Assembly: GCA_963717955.1 (NCBI GenBank)
Contig: CAVQXR010000001.1
Location: forward strand, 1-64,000
Source: CAVQXR01 sp963717955
Lineage (GTDB): Bacteria; Actinomycetota; Thermoleophilia; Gaiellales; Gaiellaceae
Direction of reading: 5' to 3'
Length of the DNA stretch: 64,000 bases
The notes below the pieces were generated by a model. That model was not told the origin of the DNA. It worked only from the letters and a program-made list of their open reading frames with translations, and made no database searches. Positions 50,757 to 60,907 of this stretch are shown in pieces (the stretch's first letter is position 1; each line of letters starts with the position of its first letter). The translations under genes and the position numbers were made by a program.

Positions 50757-53700
50757 GTCTCCGCGAGTCGTTCCCGCCGGTCTTCGCGACGAACCGTCCT
50801 GACTCGGGTGAGACGGTCGCGTCCGAGGTCAACCGCCTGCTCCGAGGGCTGCGGGAGGAGTTGGCGACGCCGGCGGAATTGGCGATCGCGACCGCGTACC
50901 TGAACCCAGGTGGGTTCGACCTCCTGGCAGACGAGGTCGAGCAAGCCCCGGTGGTGCGGCTGTTGTTAGGGGCGGAGCCGGAGGCACCGATGGAGCGACG
51001 GGAGGACGGCTCAGCGCCTGGTGATCTCGTCGTGGACGGGCTGCGTGTGGAGCGGGATCTGACGGGGTTCACGCTGGAGGCGGATCGGTCGGCCCGTCGG
51101 CTGGTGGCCTGGTTGCGGAAGGCGGCCGAGACGGGGGAGCCCCGGGTCGAGGTCAGGCGGTTCACGAAGGGGTTCCTGCACGGGAAGGCGTTCATCGCGG
51201 TGCATCCGAGGCTTCCCGCGGTGCTGGCAGGGTCGTCGAACTTCACCTATGCGGGCCTGGCGCGGAACCGTGAGCTGAATCTCGGTTACCCGTCGGGTGA
51301 TTACACGCAGCTCGTGATCGAGTGGTTCGACGAGCTGTGGGCGGACGCGGAGGAGTTCGACCTGGCGGGGTTCTACGAGGCGCGGTGGATGCCGCATCCG
51401 CCGTGGGTGGTGTTCCTGCGGATGCTGCACGAGCTGTACGGCAGCGAGCGGGACGACGTCGATCGGCGGTTGGGGCTAGAGCTGCTCGGGTTCCAGCGTG
51501 ACGGTGTGTCGCGTGCGCTTCGGCTGCTCGACGATCTCGGCGGGGTGTTGGTGTGCGACGAGGTCGGTCTCGGGAAGACGTTCATCGCGGGGGAGATCAT
51601 TCATCAGGCGAGCGTTCGCGACCGACAGCACGTGTTGGTCATCACGCCGGCGGCGTTGAAGGACTCGACGTGGGTGCCGTTCCTGCGCCGCTTCAACCTG
51701 TACTCGAACCGGGTGCAGGTCGTCACCTACGACGACGTGCGGCTTGGCGACACGGCAGGAGCTGCAGAACCTCGACCAGTACGCGCTGGTCGTGATCGAC
51801 GAGGCACACAACCTGCGGAACCCGGCGGCGCAGCGGTCGAAGGCGGTCGAGGAGCTGCTCGGCGGCGAGTACCGCAAGAAGTTGGTGCTGCTGACCGCCA
51901 CCCCGGTCAACAACAGCCTTTTCGACCTGCAGACGCTTGATCTCGTACTTCGTCCGCAACGACGCGCAGTTCGCGTCGATCGGGATCCCGTCGATGGCGC
52001 GTACATCAAGAACGCGCAGGCGCAGGATCCGCAGACGCTCTCGCCCGGAGCATCTGTTCGATCTGATGGACAGGGTCGCGGTGCGACGTACCCGGCGGTT
52101 CATCAAGCAGGAGTACGTCGGCGAGACGCTGCGCGGCCCGGACGGGCAGCGAGGTCGCGATCGAGTTCCCGACGCCGCGTCTGCACCGGGTCGACTACGA
52201 GCTGACCGGGATCGGGGAGGAGCTGCTCGACGCGGTCGTGTACGCGCTCGACGACCCGCAGGCCGACGCGGATCCGCCCGTGCCGCTGTTGCAGCGGTTG
52301 CGGGATCGGTGCGCCGACTCCGAGCGGCTGTCGATGGCGCGCTACATGCCGAGCCTGTTCGCGCTGAGCGACGACCTGGAGGCGCGGCAGGTGACGACCG
52401 CCGGGCTGCTCGAGTCGATCCTGTTGAAGCGGCTCGAGTCGTCAGCGGTCGCGCTGCGGAACACGCTCGACAAGCTGATCGCATCGCACGAGACGTTCCT
52501 GCGGGCGCTCGAGGGCGGGATGGTGCTGTCGGGGAAGCTGCTGACAGAGTTCGGCGCGAGCGACGAGGACATCGAGGAGTTCCTCGACCGAACCGACGAG
52601 GAGCGACTCGACGACGTCGAGCCGCCTCGGCGTTCGACGTCGACGGACTCCGCGACCGGATCGAGCTCGACATCGCGCTCCTGCGCGACCTCCGCCGGCT
52701 CGCCGCCGAGGCAGCGTCGGTCGACGACCCGAAGGTCGCGAAGGTGCTGGGGATCCTCGAGCAGGTCGCAGAGGAGGCCGAGCGCCCGTCGAAGGACGGC
52801 GTCAGCGCCGGCGATCGTCGCAAGGTGATCGTGTTCTCCACCTTCACCGACACCACGACACACCTGCGGGAGGAGATCGTCGAACGCGATCATGGCCGCC
52901 GAGGTCGACTCGCCGCTCGCCGTGTACAAGGAGCGGATCCCGGAGGCGATCTACGGCTCGAAGACGGGCATCTCCCAGGAGGCGCGGGCGAGCACGCTCG
53001 CGAGCTTCGTGCCCGCCACCGCCGGCGTTCCTCGACGAGGACGGCACCCCGCTCAGCGAAGACCTGTACGACGTGCTGTTCGCCACCGACGTGCTGTCCG
53101 AGGGCGTGAACCTGCAGCAGGCCGGCCACATCATCAGCGTCGACCTGCCCTGGAACCCGATGCGGCTCGTGCAGCGCCACGGCCGCATCGACCGGATCGG
53201 CTCCCACCACCGCTTCATCGACATCGACTGCTTCTTCCCCGCCAGCGAACCTCGACCGGCTTCTCCGGCTCGAGGAGCGACTGCAACGCAAGGTCGCCTA
53301 CGCGAACGCCGCGATCGGGATGGGAGAGGTGCTTCCCGGGCAGATCGCCGACCCCACGATCGAGGTCGCGCTCAACGACCTGCGCCAACAGATCGACGAC
53401 ATCTACGACGAGCGCACGGAGCTGTTCGAGACCGGCGGCGGATCGGCCGCCCTCTCGGGCGAGGAGTACCGCCGCCGGCTCGAGAAGGCGATCGCCGACC
53501 CGCGCATGAAGGCCGACGTGCTCGCGCTCCCCTACGGGGCCGGCAGCGGCTTCGCCTCGGCGAAGACCAAGGTCCCGGGCTGGGTGTTCTGCGCCCGCAT
53601 CGCCGACCACCCGCAACCATGGTTCCGGTTCGTCGCCGCCGACGCCCGACTGGACACCCTTCATCCGCGAGGAGACAGGCAGGCCGTGGATCATCGACGA

Positions 53701-54145
53701 CACGCTCACCTCGCTCGTGGCCGCCGACCCCGGCGGACGCGACACCGAGCAGCATCTCCCCGAGGGCGCAGCGGAGGGTGTCTTCGACGCCTGGGCGCAC
53801 GCCCACGATCACATCTACAGCACCTGGACGAGACTGACCGACGTCGCCAACCTCCAACCCGACGTCCCGCTCGCGCTTCGCGAGGCAGCCGAACTCGTCG
53901 CCAACCACGGCTCACACCTCGGCATCGAAAAGCAGCAGGGGTTGCTGCAGCGGCTGAACGCCCGCTGGGAGAAACGGATCGTCGACCGTGTTCGCGAGAT
54001 CGTCCGATCCGAGGCAACTGCTTCGGCACGGATCGACGAGCTAGTCGAGTTCGTGACCGAGGCAGGTCTCGAGCCACCCGAGCCCGCCAGCCGCTCCCGG
54101 TCATCGAGCGTGACGACGTACGACTCGTCTGCTGGATGGCGGTGA
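50753..54145 (+). pseudogene. PLD-nuclease/SNF2-helicase fusion (frameshifted), partner of the methyltransferase
   Basis: About 1130 codons. Residues 1-210 are a phospholipase-D-like nuclease domain with one HxK unit (RFTKGFLHGKAFIAVHPRLP and LAGSSNFTYAGLARNREL). A SNF2/Rad54-type helicase follows: motif I VCDEVGLGKTFIAGE, Ia VLVITPAALKDSTW, II VVIDEAHNLRNP, III VLLTATPVNNS, then helicase C with VIVFSTFTDTTTHLREEI, FATDVLSEGVNLQQAGHII and motif VI LVQRHGRIDRIGSHHRF. A long C-terminal helical domain ends the protein. Frames break near 51760, 51940, 52050, 52150, 52620, 52900, 53030 and 53250. GTG start overlaps the methyltransferase stop (GTGA). It probably restricts unmodified DNA. Confidence 0.78.
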
Positions 54146-54220
54146 CGGCGGCCCCCTGAGCTGACGACCGCCCGCGATGGTGCCCGGCAGCAGGGTGCAA
54201 CTGCCTACCATCCACAATCA

Positions 54221-54379
54221 GTGACGACGACACCTGGGTCCGGAAAGTTGCCTACCTTGCGGGCCCGAATCGAGCGGCTCGAACGCGAGGTCGAGGAACT
54301 ACGCGATGAAGGCGACCGCTGGATGCTCGCAGCAAACCTGATGGGGGTGACGAGCTCGCCACCGGTTACGAGCACATAG
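54221..54379 (+). CDS. Possible small coiled-coil protein
   Basis: A 52-codon frame from GTG, with LRARIERLEREVEELRDEGD forming a short leucine-zipper-like helix, then MLAANLMGVTSS. It follows the helicase gene by 75 bp on the same strand. No strong ribosome site and no known family; heptads make it a little more credible than chance. Confidence 0.35.
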   Translation: MTTTPGSGKLPTLRARIERLEREVEELRDEGDRWMLAANLMGVTSSPPVTST

Positions 54380-54498
54380 TGCGACGATAGCCAGATCGGG
54401 AGGGGATCATCGAGGCCGTCAGGTGGCGAACCGAACGGGCTCAGACGTTCGGCCACCCCGCGCGTAGCATTGTCCCCGAGGCCGCTCGGTGGGTTCCT

Positions 54499-56349
54499 TC
54501 AGGCCAGGGGCCGCAGTCGCACGCGGCGCACTTGAACCAGTCGATTGCCATCTTCGTCTTCCATGACGACACGCAGAAGCGTGGCTCCTCCGCGAGTCGT
54601 TCGCGGGACAGTGAGCCGAACAACACGAGTGCCCGACGGTACATCCTCGAGCTTCTTGGACACCAACAGCTTCCCACTCCGAGTTAGGCGTACGGCAAGA
54701 TGTTCGAGCCTTTCCTTGAGAGCGAGCCGCGCACTAACTTGCCGCCGTCCGCGAGCGTCGACACCCACGGCGATGTTCGTCAGGCTCCCTTCGACGACCG
54801 CTGGGTCTCCCCCGCTTCCGGAACCGTCACTGCCGCCTGCCAGATCGAAGCTCGCGATCACACTCTTGTGCGAATCCATGACGACATTACACACAGGCTC
54901 AGCCCCTGAGCAATCCCTCGACCACGCCACAAAGGTTGACCCGGGGCTTGCGATGGCCGTGATCGTCACCGTGCTTCCCGCAACGAAATCGCCGGTGCAG
55001 TCCGTTCCGCAGTCGATACCTTCCGGGCTGCTGGTGACCTTACCCTCTCCGTCACCTGCCAACGCGACAGCCAGGAATCTGCTGTCGTCATCGACAGACA
55101 CAACGACGGTGCCAGCAAGCCCGAGCGCAGCGAGCTCCTGCTGGTCGAGGAGGTTGTTGTTGCTGACCTTGTCCCACAGCCAGACACGATCGACCGTCCA
55201 TACCCCCGCTTCCGCGTTCTGGTTGATCGTCACGTCGGCGACATAGGTATCACCGCTCGCGCATGCGAACCCCCGCCCAACCGTCTGGTTGCCCGACGGT
55301 GAACGAAGCATCACGTCGCTGATCGAACCCGAAGCCGGCGACGCGCACGACGCCGCAGCAACACCGGCCAGGTCATCGGTGATCGTCGCCGTCACAGTCA
55401 CGACCTGAGACCCAGACGACACATCAACAGCACCGGGACTCACCGACAACGCCGTCAACACAGGCGGAGCCGTATCGGACTCGCTCGCTACTTCCACGGT
55501 GCCAGCAAGCCCGAGCGCAGCGAGCTCCTGCTGGTCGAGGAGGTTGTTGTTGCTGACCTTGTCCCACAGCCAGACACGATCGACCGTCCATACCCCCGCT
55601 TCCGCGTTCTGGTTGATCGTCACGTCGGCGACATAGGTATCACCGCTCGCGCATGCGAACCCCCGCCCAACCGTCTGGTTGCCCGACGGTGAACGAAGCA
55701 TCACGTCGCTGATCGAACCCGAAGCCGGCGACGCGCACGACGCCGCAGCAACACCGGCCAGGTCATCGGTGATCGTCGCCGTCACAGTCACGACCTGAGA
55801 CCCAGACGACACATCAACAGCACCGGGACTCACCGACAACGCCGTCAACACAGGCGGAGCCGTATCGGACTCGCTCGCTACTTCCACGGTGCCAGCAAGC
55901 CCGAGCGCAGCGAGCTCCTGCTGGTCGAGGAGGTTGTTGTTGCTGACCTTGTCCCACAGCCAGACACGATCGACCGTCCATACCCCCGCTTCCGCGTTCT
56001 GGTTGATCGTCACGTCGGCGACATAGGTATCACCGCTCGCGCATGCGAACCCCCGCCCAACCGTCTGGTTGCCCGACGGTGAACGAAGCATCACGTCGCT
56101 GATCGAACCCGAAGCCGGCGACGCGCACGACGCCGCAGCAACACCGGCCAGGTCATCGGTGATCGTCGCCGTCACAGTCACGACCTGAGACCCAGACGAC
56201 ACATCAACAGCACCGGGACTCACCGACAACGCCGTCAACACAGGCGGAGCCGTATCGGATCCTGCATATGAGGGGCCCGCGAGGTACATGCAGGCCCATA
56301 ACCCGACGACTAGAGCCGCGATGAGCCTCTTCCGCACCAGGGCTCCCAT
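54499..56349 (-). CDS. Secreted protein with three identical 130-residue repeats
   Basis: A 616-residue protein with a signal peptide (LIAALVVGLWACMYLAGPSY). Three practically identical 130-residue domains follow, each starting SDTAPPVLTALSVSPGAVDV and holding ASGDTYVADVTINQNAEAGV and NNNLLDQQELAALGLAGTV. A divergent InlB B-repeat-like domain (SPEGIDCGTDCTGDFVAGST, STFVAWSRDCSGAEPVCNVV) comes next, then a beta-rich C-terminal domain (ARLALKERLEHLAVRLTRSG). Each 130-residue unit has two Cys and looks like an Ig-like fold. It is probably a surface or extracellular adhesin-like protein. No LPxTG or membrane anchor is seen at the C-terminus. Confidence 0.82.
   Translation of the reverse strand: MGALVRKRLIAALVVGLWACMYLAGPSYAGSDTAPPVLTALSVSPGAVDVSSGSQVVTVTATITDDLAGVAAASCASPASGSISDVMLRSPSGNQTVGRGFACASGDTYVADVTINQNAEAGVWTVDRVWLWDKVSNNNLLDQQELAALGLAGTVEVASESDTAPPVLTALSVSPGAVDVSSGSQVVTVTATITDDLAGVAAASCASPASGSISDVMLRSPSGNQTVGRGFACASGDTYVADVTINQNAEAGVWTVDRVWLWDKVSNNNLLDQQELAALGLAGTVEVASESDTAPPVLTALSVSPGAVDVSSGSQVVTVTATITDDLAGVAAASCASPASGSISDVMLRSPSGNQTVGRGFACASGDTYVADVTINQNAEAGVWTVDRVWLWDKVSNNNLLDQQELAALGLAGTVVVSVDDDSRFLAVALAGDGEGKVTSSPEGIDCGTDCTGDFVAGSTVTITAIASPGSTFVAWSRDCSGAEPVCNVVMDSHKSVIASFDLAGGSDGSGSGGDPAVVEGSLTNIAVGVDARGRRQVSARLALKERLEHLAVRLTRSGKLLVSKKLEDVPSGTRVVRLTVPRTTRGGATLLRVVMEDEDGNRLVQVRRVRLRPLA
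55108..56257 (-). repeat. Three tandem 390-bp repeats
   Basis: For example, CTGGTCGAGGAGGTTGTTGT recurs at 55141, 55531 and 55921, an exact 390-bp period, and the units are almost identical at DNA level apart from their outer edges. Near-perfect identity at third codon positions means recent duplication or continuing homogenisation; assembly collapse may hide more copies. Confidence 0.9.
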
Positions 56350-56696
56350 CTCAGATCCCTCCCATGCTCGCGGAGCCGTACGGGCCGCGACTGGTTACTC
56401 GCCGGGATTACGCCCCTCTTGGCGATCCCGTCAACTACACGCAACCCCGAAACCCGTTCTCGATCGCGTAAGGCGAGCGTAGCCACACCCAGGCCGAAAC
56501 GGTGTGACCCATTCGGGTCAATCGATGCCGTCCGGAATGGCCCGATCGTGTCATGTACGGCCGCGGCGCCCCCACCTACCGTGGGCGATGCGAGTCCGGT
56601 GCCGAGCCGGGTTGCCCGGCAAACGGCGCACCCCTGCGGCAGGTGGGGCCTGCCCGGGCTCGCCGTCACTGCGCGAGAGACTCGATCCCTGGGTCT
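56350..56696. other. Intergenic stretch without a supportable gene
   Basis: Between the start of the repeat protein (minus strand) and the HsdR-tail remnant I see no ORF with a family signature or ribosome site. The promoter of the repeat protein should lie at the left end. Confidence 0.45.
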
Positions 56697-56921
56697 CTCG
56701 CGCAGTTCTTTGAGGACGTTCCGACCGAGCGCGACCACGATGCCAGCGAGGCCGCGTTCCGCACGAAGATCAAGCACCCCCTCCGCCGCCTTGGCTACAA
56801 GCCACGGGAGGGCGGTGGCGGGCCGACCCAACGCAGCACGACGGTCGACCTGATCCTCGATCGGGCCCGCGAGATCTACCGGCTCTGGCCCGACATCCAC
56901 CCGGCCGACCTGCCGATCTAG
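56697..56921 (+). pseudogene. HsdR C-terminal remnant 1, next to IS481 copy 1
   Basis: Reads SEAAFRTKIKHPLRRLGYKP, then VDLILDRAREIYRLWPDIHP and ends DLPI-stop. The first part matches the C-terminal helical domain of type I restriction HsdR subunits (DUF3387: W-x-x-(R/H)-E-x-x-(R/A)-x-x-x-(R/K)-x-x-x-x-x-x-L-x-(R/K)-x-G-Y). No other HsdR part is present. The IS begins one base after the stop codon. A second copy is at 62740-63021. Confidence 0.5.
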
Positions 56922-56922
56922 C

Positions 56923-57954
56923 TGTAGGAGCCAGGAGCGTTGTTCCATCCGGGCCTCCTTGGAGGCTGGGGGTGTCGAAGCCACCCAGTTCCAAGGAGGA
57001 CCCGAATGAGGCTGCACGGTAACGCCCGCACCTGTCTGCACAGCCGCTCGCTGATGGTGCGCCGCGTGCTTGAGGAAGGTTGGACGCTCGCGCAGGCGGC
57101 CGAGGCCGCCGGCGTGAGCGTGCGCACGGTCTCGAAGTGGCTTGCCCGCTTCCGCGCCGAAGGCGGCGACGGCCTGGTCGATCGTTCCTCGGCGCCTGTG
57201 GTTGTTCCACACCGCACGCCCGAGCAGCGGGTGGAGCTGATCGTGCTGCTTCGCCGGTTACGGATGACCGGGGCGGAGATCGCCGAGACCCTGGCGATGC
57301 CGCGCTCGACGGTCTCGACCGTCCTCACCCGGATCGGGCTCGGCAAGCTGTCGCGGCTCGAGCCTCCCGAGCCAGCGAATCGCTACGAACGCAAGCGGCC
57401 GGGCGAGCTCGTTCACATCGATGTCAAGAAGCTCGGCCGGATCGGCCGCCCCGGCCACCGCGTCAACGGCGACCGCCGCACGCGCAGCCGCGGGATCGGT
57501 TGGGAGTTCGTGCACATCTGCATCGACGACGCGACCCGGATCGCCTACGTCGAGGTGCTCGACGACGAGCAAGCCACGACCGCGGTCGGCTTCCTACGCC
57601 GTGCCGTCGCTCACTTCCGCGCTCACGGCATCCGCGTCGAACGGGTGATGACCGACAACGGCTCCGCCTACGTCTCGGTCGTGCACGCACTCGCCTGCAG
57701 GGCCCTCGGGATCAAGCACCTGCGCACCCGCCCCTACCGGCCACGCACCAACGGCAAGGCCGAGCGCTTCATCCGCACCCTGCTCGGCGGCTGGGCCTAC
57801 GGCGCGATCTACGGCACCTCCGACGAACGACGCCGCGCACTCACCAGCTGGCTCGACTTCTACAATCGCCGCAGACCACACGGCTCCCTCAGCCACCAAC
57901 CACCGCTCCAGCGGCTGGAAGCCCTCACGAGGAACAACCTGGCTGGGTCCTACA
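56923..57954 (+). mobile_element. IS481-family insertion sequence, copy 1
   Basis: 1032 bp bounded by imperfect inverted repeats. The left end begins TGTAGGAGCCAGGAGCGTTG; the right end, reversed, begins TGTAGGACCCAGCCAGGTTG (21 of 24 bases match). Both flanks carry CTAG (ATCTAGC on the left, TCTAGAC on the right), indicating insertion at a CTAG target. One transposase gene. Copy 2 is in the opposite orientation at 63024. Confidence 0.88.
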
Positions 57955-57959
57955 TCTAG
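57006..57959 (+). CDS. IS481-family transposase, copy 1
   Basis: 317 residues. The N-terminal helix-turn-helix is GWTLAQAAEAAGVSVRTVSK with a second HTH near residue 80. The DDE integrase core reads LVHIDVKKLGRI (first Asp), RVERVMTDNGSAYVSV (second Asp) and RTNGKAERFIRTLLGGWAYG (Glu), followed by SWLDFYNRRRPHGSLSHQPP, the IS481 tail. Start at ATG after AAGGAGGACCCGA. The TAG stop lies outside the IS: the right inverted repeat ends within the last codons, and the stop is contributed by the CTAG target sequence. It differs from copy 2 by one residue that I can see (Val/Leu near residue 66). Confidence 0.9.
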   Translation: MRLHGNARTCLHSRSLMVRRVLEEGWTLAQAAEAAGVSVRTVSKWLARFRAEGGDGLVDRSSAPVVVPHRTPEQRVELIVLLRRLRMTGAEIAETLAMPRSTVSTVLTRIGLGKLSRLEPPEPANRYERKRPGELVHIDVKKLGRIGRPGHRVNGDRRTRSRGIGWEFVHICIDDATRIAYVEVLDDEQATTAVGFLRRAVAHFRAHGIRVERVMTDNGSAYVSVVHALACRALGIKHLRTRPYRPRTNGKAERFIRTLLGGWAYGAIYGTSDERRRALTSWLDFYNRRRPHGSLSHQPPLQRLEALTRNNLAGSYI

Positions 57960-58164
57960 ACCCCGGTCAGGGCACGCCCAGACCCAAGGTAGGAGTTGGG
58001 GTCTCCGGCAAACCCCATCAACTTACGTAGGCAAACACACACGGGGTACGCCTTAGAGATGCCGCGGAAAATTGTGGCCCGGCCGAGGAGCTGCTTGCGA
58101 GGTCGAGACCCCGAGCGCGACCTCCGCGTTAGAAATGCCCTCGCCGACCAGGCGAACCTTGTCT

Positions 58165-58260
58165 TCTGCTCGGGCGTCTCCCCTCTGAGGGGACTCCGAG
58201 GAGGCGGGGGCGTGAGCGTCAGGGTGTTGCCGAGGTCGTTCGGCGTGCCGGCCCGGCCAT
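58165..58260 (+). repeat. Family 2 repeat, copy D
   Basis: Palindrome TCCCCTCTGAGGGGA (58179-58193), then GGCGGGGGCGTGAGCGTCAG and TTGCCGAGGTCGTTCGGC, matching the second palindrome and following block of copy B. The remainder of the gap 57955-58290 has no supportable gene. Confidence 0.55.
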
Positions 58261-58290
58261 CTTCGAATGGATGGCGCGGTCGCGGCTCCG

Positions 58291-59160
58291 CTAGGAAGCG
58301 TGAGCGACGAGAAACGTCTCGACGGCGGCCGCGACGGTCTCCGGGCTTTCGAGGAATCCGTAGTGGCTCGAGCCGGGAATGACAACGAGCTGGCCCTGTG
58401 GGATCGCATCGGCGATCGCCGCAGATGACGCAACTGGCACGGGATCATGCTCGCCATGGATGACGAGGGTCGGGCACGCGATGCTGCCGAGCTTCATGGG
58501 CAATGCGTGCTCGCCGAAGTCGGCAAAGATCCGTTGTGCAGTGTCGCGGTTCTTCGATCTGTTTTCAGTGAGCCGGTACTGCGTGCTCAGCGCGACCTGG
58601 CGATCATTGAAGAACGGGACGTAGAGCACCTGGTAGTAGCGCTCGACGGCGGCGACGTCACCCGCCTCGTACTCGGACGACGCCTTGATGCGCTCGATCT
58701 CATCGGCGTCTTCCGGCGTTCGTCGCGAGGTCATTTCTTTCCCGAACTGCTCTCGGAGTTCGGGAGTGAAGGGTGGCGCGGGGTTCAAGAGCACGAGAGC
58801 ACGAACACGCTCGGGTCGCGTCGCCGCATAGAGAGCGACCATATGCGCGGCAAGCGAGTGTCCGGCGAGAGCGACCTCTTCCAGGCCGAGTCCGTCGAGG
58901 AGTGCATCGAGATCCGAGAGCGTGCCCGCGGTCGAGATGCTGTCTAGGTCGCCGGCAGGGCTCGAGCCACTTCCGCGCTCGTCGATGTAGACGACCTCGC
59001 GGCCGTTCGCGAGTACGTCGAGGGCGGGCCGCACGTGGGCGAATCCGAACCGCGGGCCCCCCGGGATGACCACGAGCGGTGCGCCTTCGCCGATCCGCAG
59101 GTACGTGAGCTCTGTGCCCGCGGCCGGAACCGTCCCTGTACGCGTGAAAGCCGTCGACAC
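58291..59160 (-). CDS. Alpha/beta hydrolase (proline iminopeptidase-like)
   Basis: About 290 residues. The oxyanion region is PLVVIPGGPRFGFAHVRPAL, with REVVYIDERGSGSSPAGD as the strand-loop before the nucleophile elbow VALAGHSLAAHMVALYAA (Ser). The acid is in CPTLVIHGEHDPVPV and the His in VVIPGSSHYGFLESPET. DERGSG points to the proline iminopeptidase/prolyl aminopeptidase-like branch, though substrates vary. I take GTG 59160 (VSTAFTRTGTVPAAG); longer starts at 59223 or 59274 would lie within the inverted repeat. Divergent from the cupin gene, perhaps sharing control. Confidence 0.8.
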   Translation of the reverse strand: MSTAFTRTGTVPAAGTELTYLRIGEGAPLVVIPGGPRFGFAHVRPALDVLANGREVVYIDERGSGSSPAGDLDSISTAGTLSDLDALLDGLGLEEVALAGHSLAAHMVALYAATRPERVRALVLLNPAPPFTPELREQFGKEMTSRRTPEDADEIERIKASSEYEAGDVAAVERYYQVLYVPFFNDRQVALSTQYRLTENRSKNRDTAQRIFADFGEHALPMKLGSIACPTLVIHGEHDPVPVASSAAIADAIPQGQLVVIPGSSHYGFLESPETVAAAVETFLVAHAS

Positions 59161-59211
59161 GGTGACCGGGAGTATCGCAGAACGGGCGCAGCCGACACAG
59201 TTCGCTGACTG

Positions 59212-59284
59212 CTCAAGGGACATTCCCGCACGCTCGGACAAGCCGCGGGTCTGTCTTCCGAGGTTGACAGGCATGTCCCTTGAG
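59212..59284. promoter_or_regulatory. Inverted CTCAAGGGACAT sites between hydrolase and cupin genes
   Basis: CTCAAGGGACAT at 59212-59223 and its exact reverse complement at 59273-59284, 49 bp apart, in the divergent gap. A third copy (TCAAGGGACATTCCCG at 59761) follows the cupin gene; the first also continues ATTCCCG. This looks like an operator pair for a dimeric regulator, or a short dispersed repeat. Confidence 0.5.
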
Positions 59285-59344
59285 GCCCGCACGTGATTGG
59301 ATGATCTGCGACGATCGGAACCCTCACCACGGACGGGAGACCCA

Positions 59345-59725
<381 letters not shown>

Positions 59726-59880
59726 GGAACCCGGCATCCCCCTAACCCGGAGGCAGCCGGTCAAGGGACATTCCCGAGCACTCGCCCAGTCCAGCGTCCC
59801 CTCACCAGGTCTCCCGATTCGCAGGTCTGGGCGTTGGCCTTCACCACTGCTGGTTACGGGGAGGCTGGCCCACCCGGATA

Positions 59881-60178
59881 GGAGTCCCGGCCTCGTGCCG
59901 CGCTTCAGGGGGGAGGGAGTCGGTCAAAGCTGGACTTGCGCACCACGACCTCCGCCCCACCGAAGTCCACAACCACGATCTCGAACCTCTCCCGCCACCC
60001 CGGCTCGTCGCGCAGCATCTCGGCCAGTTCGCGCTCGGCGTCCTCCAGGTGGAAGTAGAACTCGGTCACCTCGCGGATCGCCCGGTCGTGGAGGCCGTAG
60101 AAGGTCGGGGCCATCGCCCAAGTGTCGCGCGCGGGCCGGGGCACTGTCGAGATGTCGGGTTGGGGCGTGGCTGTGGGG
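59881..60178. repeat. Family 1 repeat, copy d
   Basis: Full-length copy: GGAGTCCCGGCCTCGTGCCG and TTCAGGGGGGAGGGAG at the outer end, ORF body, then AGTGTCGCGCG and CACTGTCGAGATG upstream of the ORF. Confidence 0.65.
59905..60114 (-). CDS. Family 1 ORF (FYGLHD protein), copy d
   Basis: 69 residues: MAPTFYGLHDRAIREVTEFY, FHLEDAERELAEMLRDEPGW, RERFEIVVVDFGGAEVVVRK, then SSFDRLPPP. Residues 30-59 are identical to copy c. Divergent from the pentapeptide-repeat gene at 60225. As in the other copies there is no visible Shine-Dalgarno; an in-frame upstream ATG at 60144 is unlikely because copy c has no counterpart. Confidence 0.6.
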   Translation of the reverse strand: MAPTFYGLHDRAIREVTEFYFHLEDAERELAEMLRDEPGWRERFEIVVVDFGGAEVVVRKSSFDRLPPP

Positions 60179-60224
60179 ATGACCGGTGCCGTGCTTCATG
60201 GTCAGGTTGTAGGCTCGAAGCGTC

Positions 60225-60809
60225 ATGGGCTTCCGGGACCGGCTTCGAGCGGCAGTCAGGGGTGAGGACGTCGAGGTGGCGGTGCAGCCGTCGAGCCCGA
60301 CTGCCGCGGAGGAACCGACGCGTGAGCGAGGCAAGGGTCCAGACATCGCGGCAGCCCGACTCGACTGGCATGGCGAGCATCTCTTTGGGAAGAACTGGAG
60401 CGGCGCCAACCTCCGTCGCGTGAACCTGGACGGCGCCGACCTGAGCGGCGCCAACCTCGCAAACGCCGATCTCGGATTCGCCAAGCTCACAAATGCCAAG
60501 CTGCGAGGCGCCAATCTCGCCGGCGCCAGCCTCCGAGACGCCGAGCTCTGGGGGGCTGACCTCGCCGGCGCCGACCTGACCAATACCGACCTCACCGACA
60601 CGAGATTCTCGGCGGTGTTCGACCGGGGTGGCGAAGCCTACGCGGTCAACCTCGACCAGGTCGTGTCGTGGTCGGGCGCTCGCCGCGGGGGCAAGGTCGG
60701 AGAGGAAGCACGTCAGGATGTGGAGCGGGAGCTTGGCTCTTCGAGGACGTTCAGGGCCAGCGAAGCCGAGAACAGGGCTCGTGCTGAACTGGGCGAAGAC
60801 CCTGACTGA
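60225..60809 (+). CDS. Pentapeptide-repeat protein
   Basis: 194 residues. Residues 60-130 are consecutive A(D/N)LxX pentapeptides (ANLRRVNLDGADLSGANLAN, LRGANLAGASLRDAELWGAD), enough for about three to four coils of a right-handed quadrilateral beta-helix. Charged N- and C-terminal extensions flank it. Some such proteins mimic DNA and protect gyrase; most have no known role, and nothing here marks this one as gyrase-protecting. It lies 111 bp from the divergent Family 1 ORF. Confidence 0.85.
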   Translation: MGFRDRLRAAVRGEDVEVAVQPSSPTAAEEPTRERGKGPDIAAARLDWHGEHLFGKNWSGANLRRVNLDGADLSGANLANADLGFAKLTNAKLRGANLAGASLRDAELWGADLAGADLTNTDLTDTRFSAVFDRGGEAYAVNLDQVVSWSGARRGGKVGEEARQDVERELGSSRTFRASEAENRARAELGEDPD

Positions 60810-60907
60810 ACAACGCGCAAGCATCCGAGCCCGGATCCGCGAAACCCCGCATGGCTTGTCGGGTGCCGCCGGTGCCGGGAGGCGGCGTGGCGGGCCCGGG
60901 CGTTGCG

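Noticed and set aside
46693..54145. Canonical DISARM or BREX locus
   Set aside because: No DUF1998 protein, DrmA-type helicase, PglZ or BrxL-like gene is nearby; the PLD domain is fused to the SNF2 helicase instead of being separate.
55108..56257. CRISPR array
   Set aside because: The direct repeats are 390 bp, contiguous and in frame within a secreted protein; there are no short repeats with unique spacers anywhere in the window.
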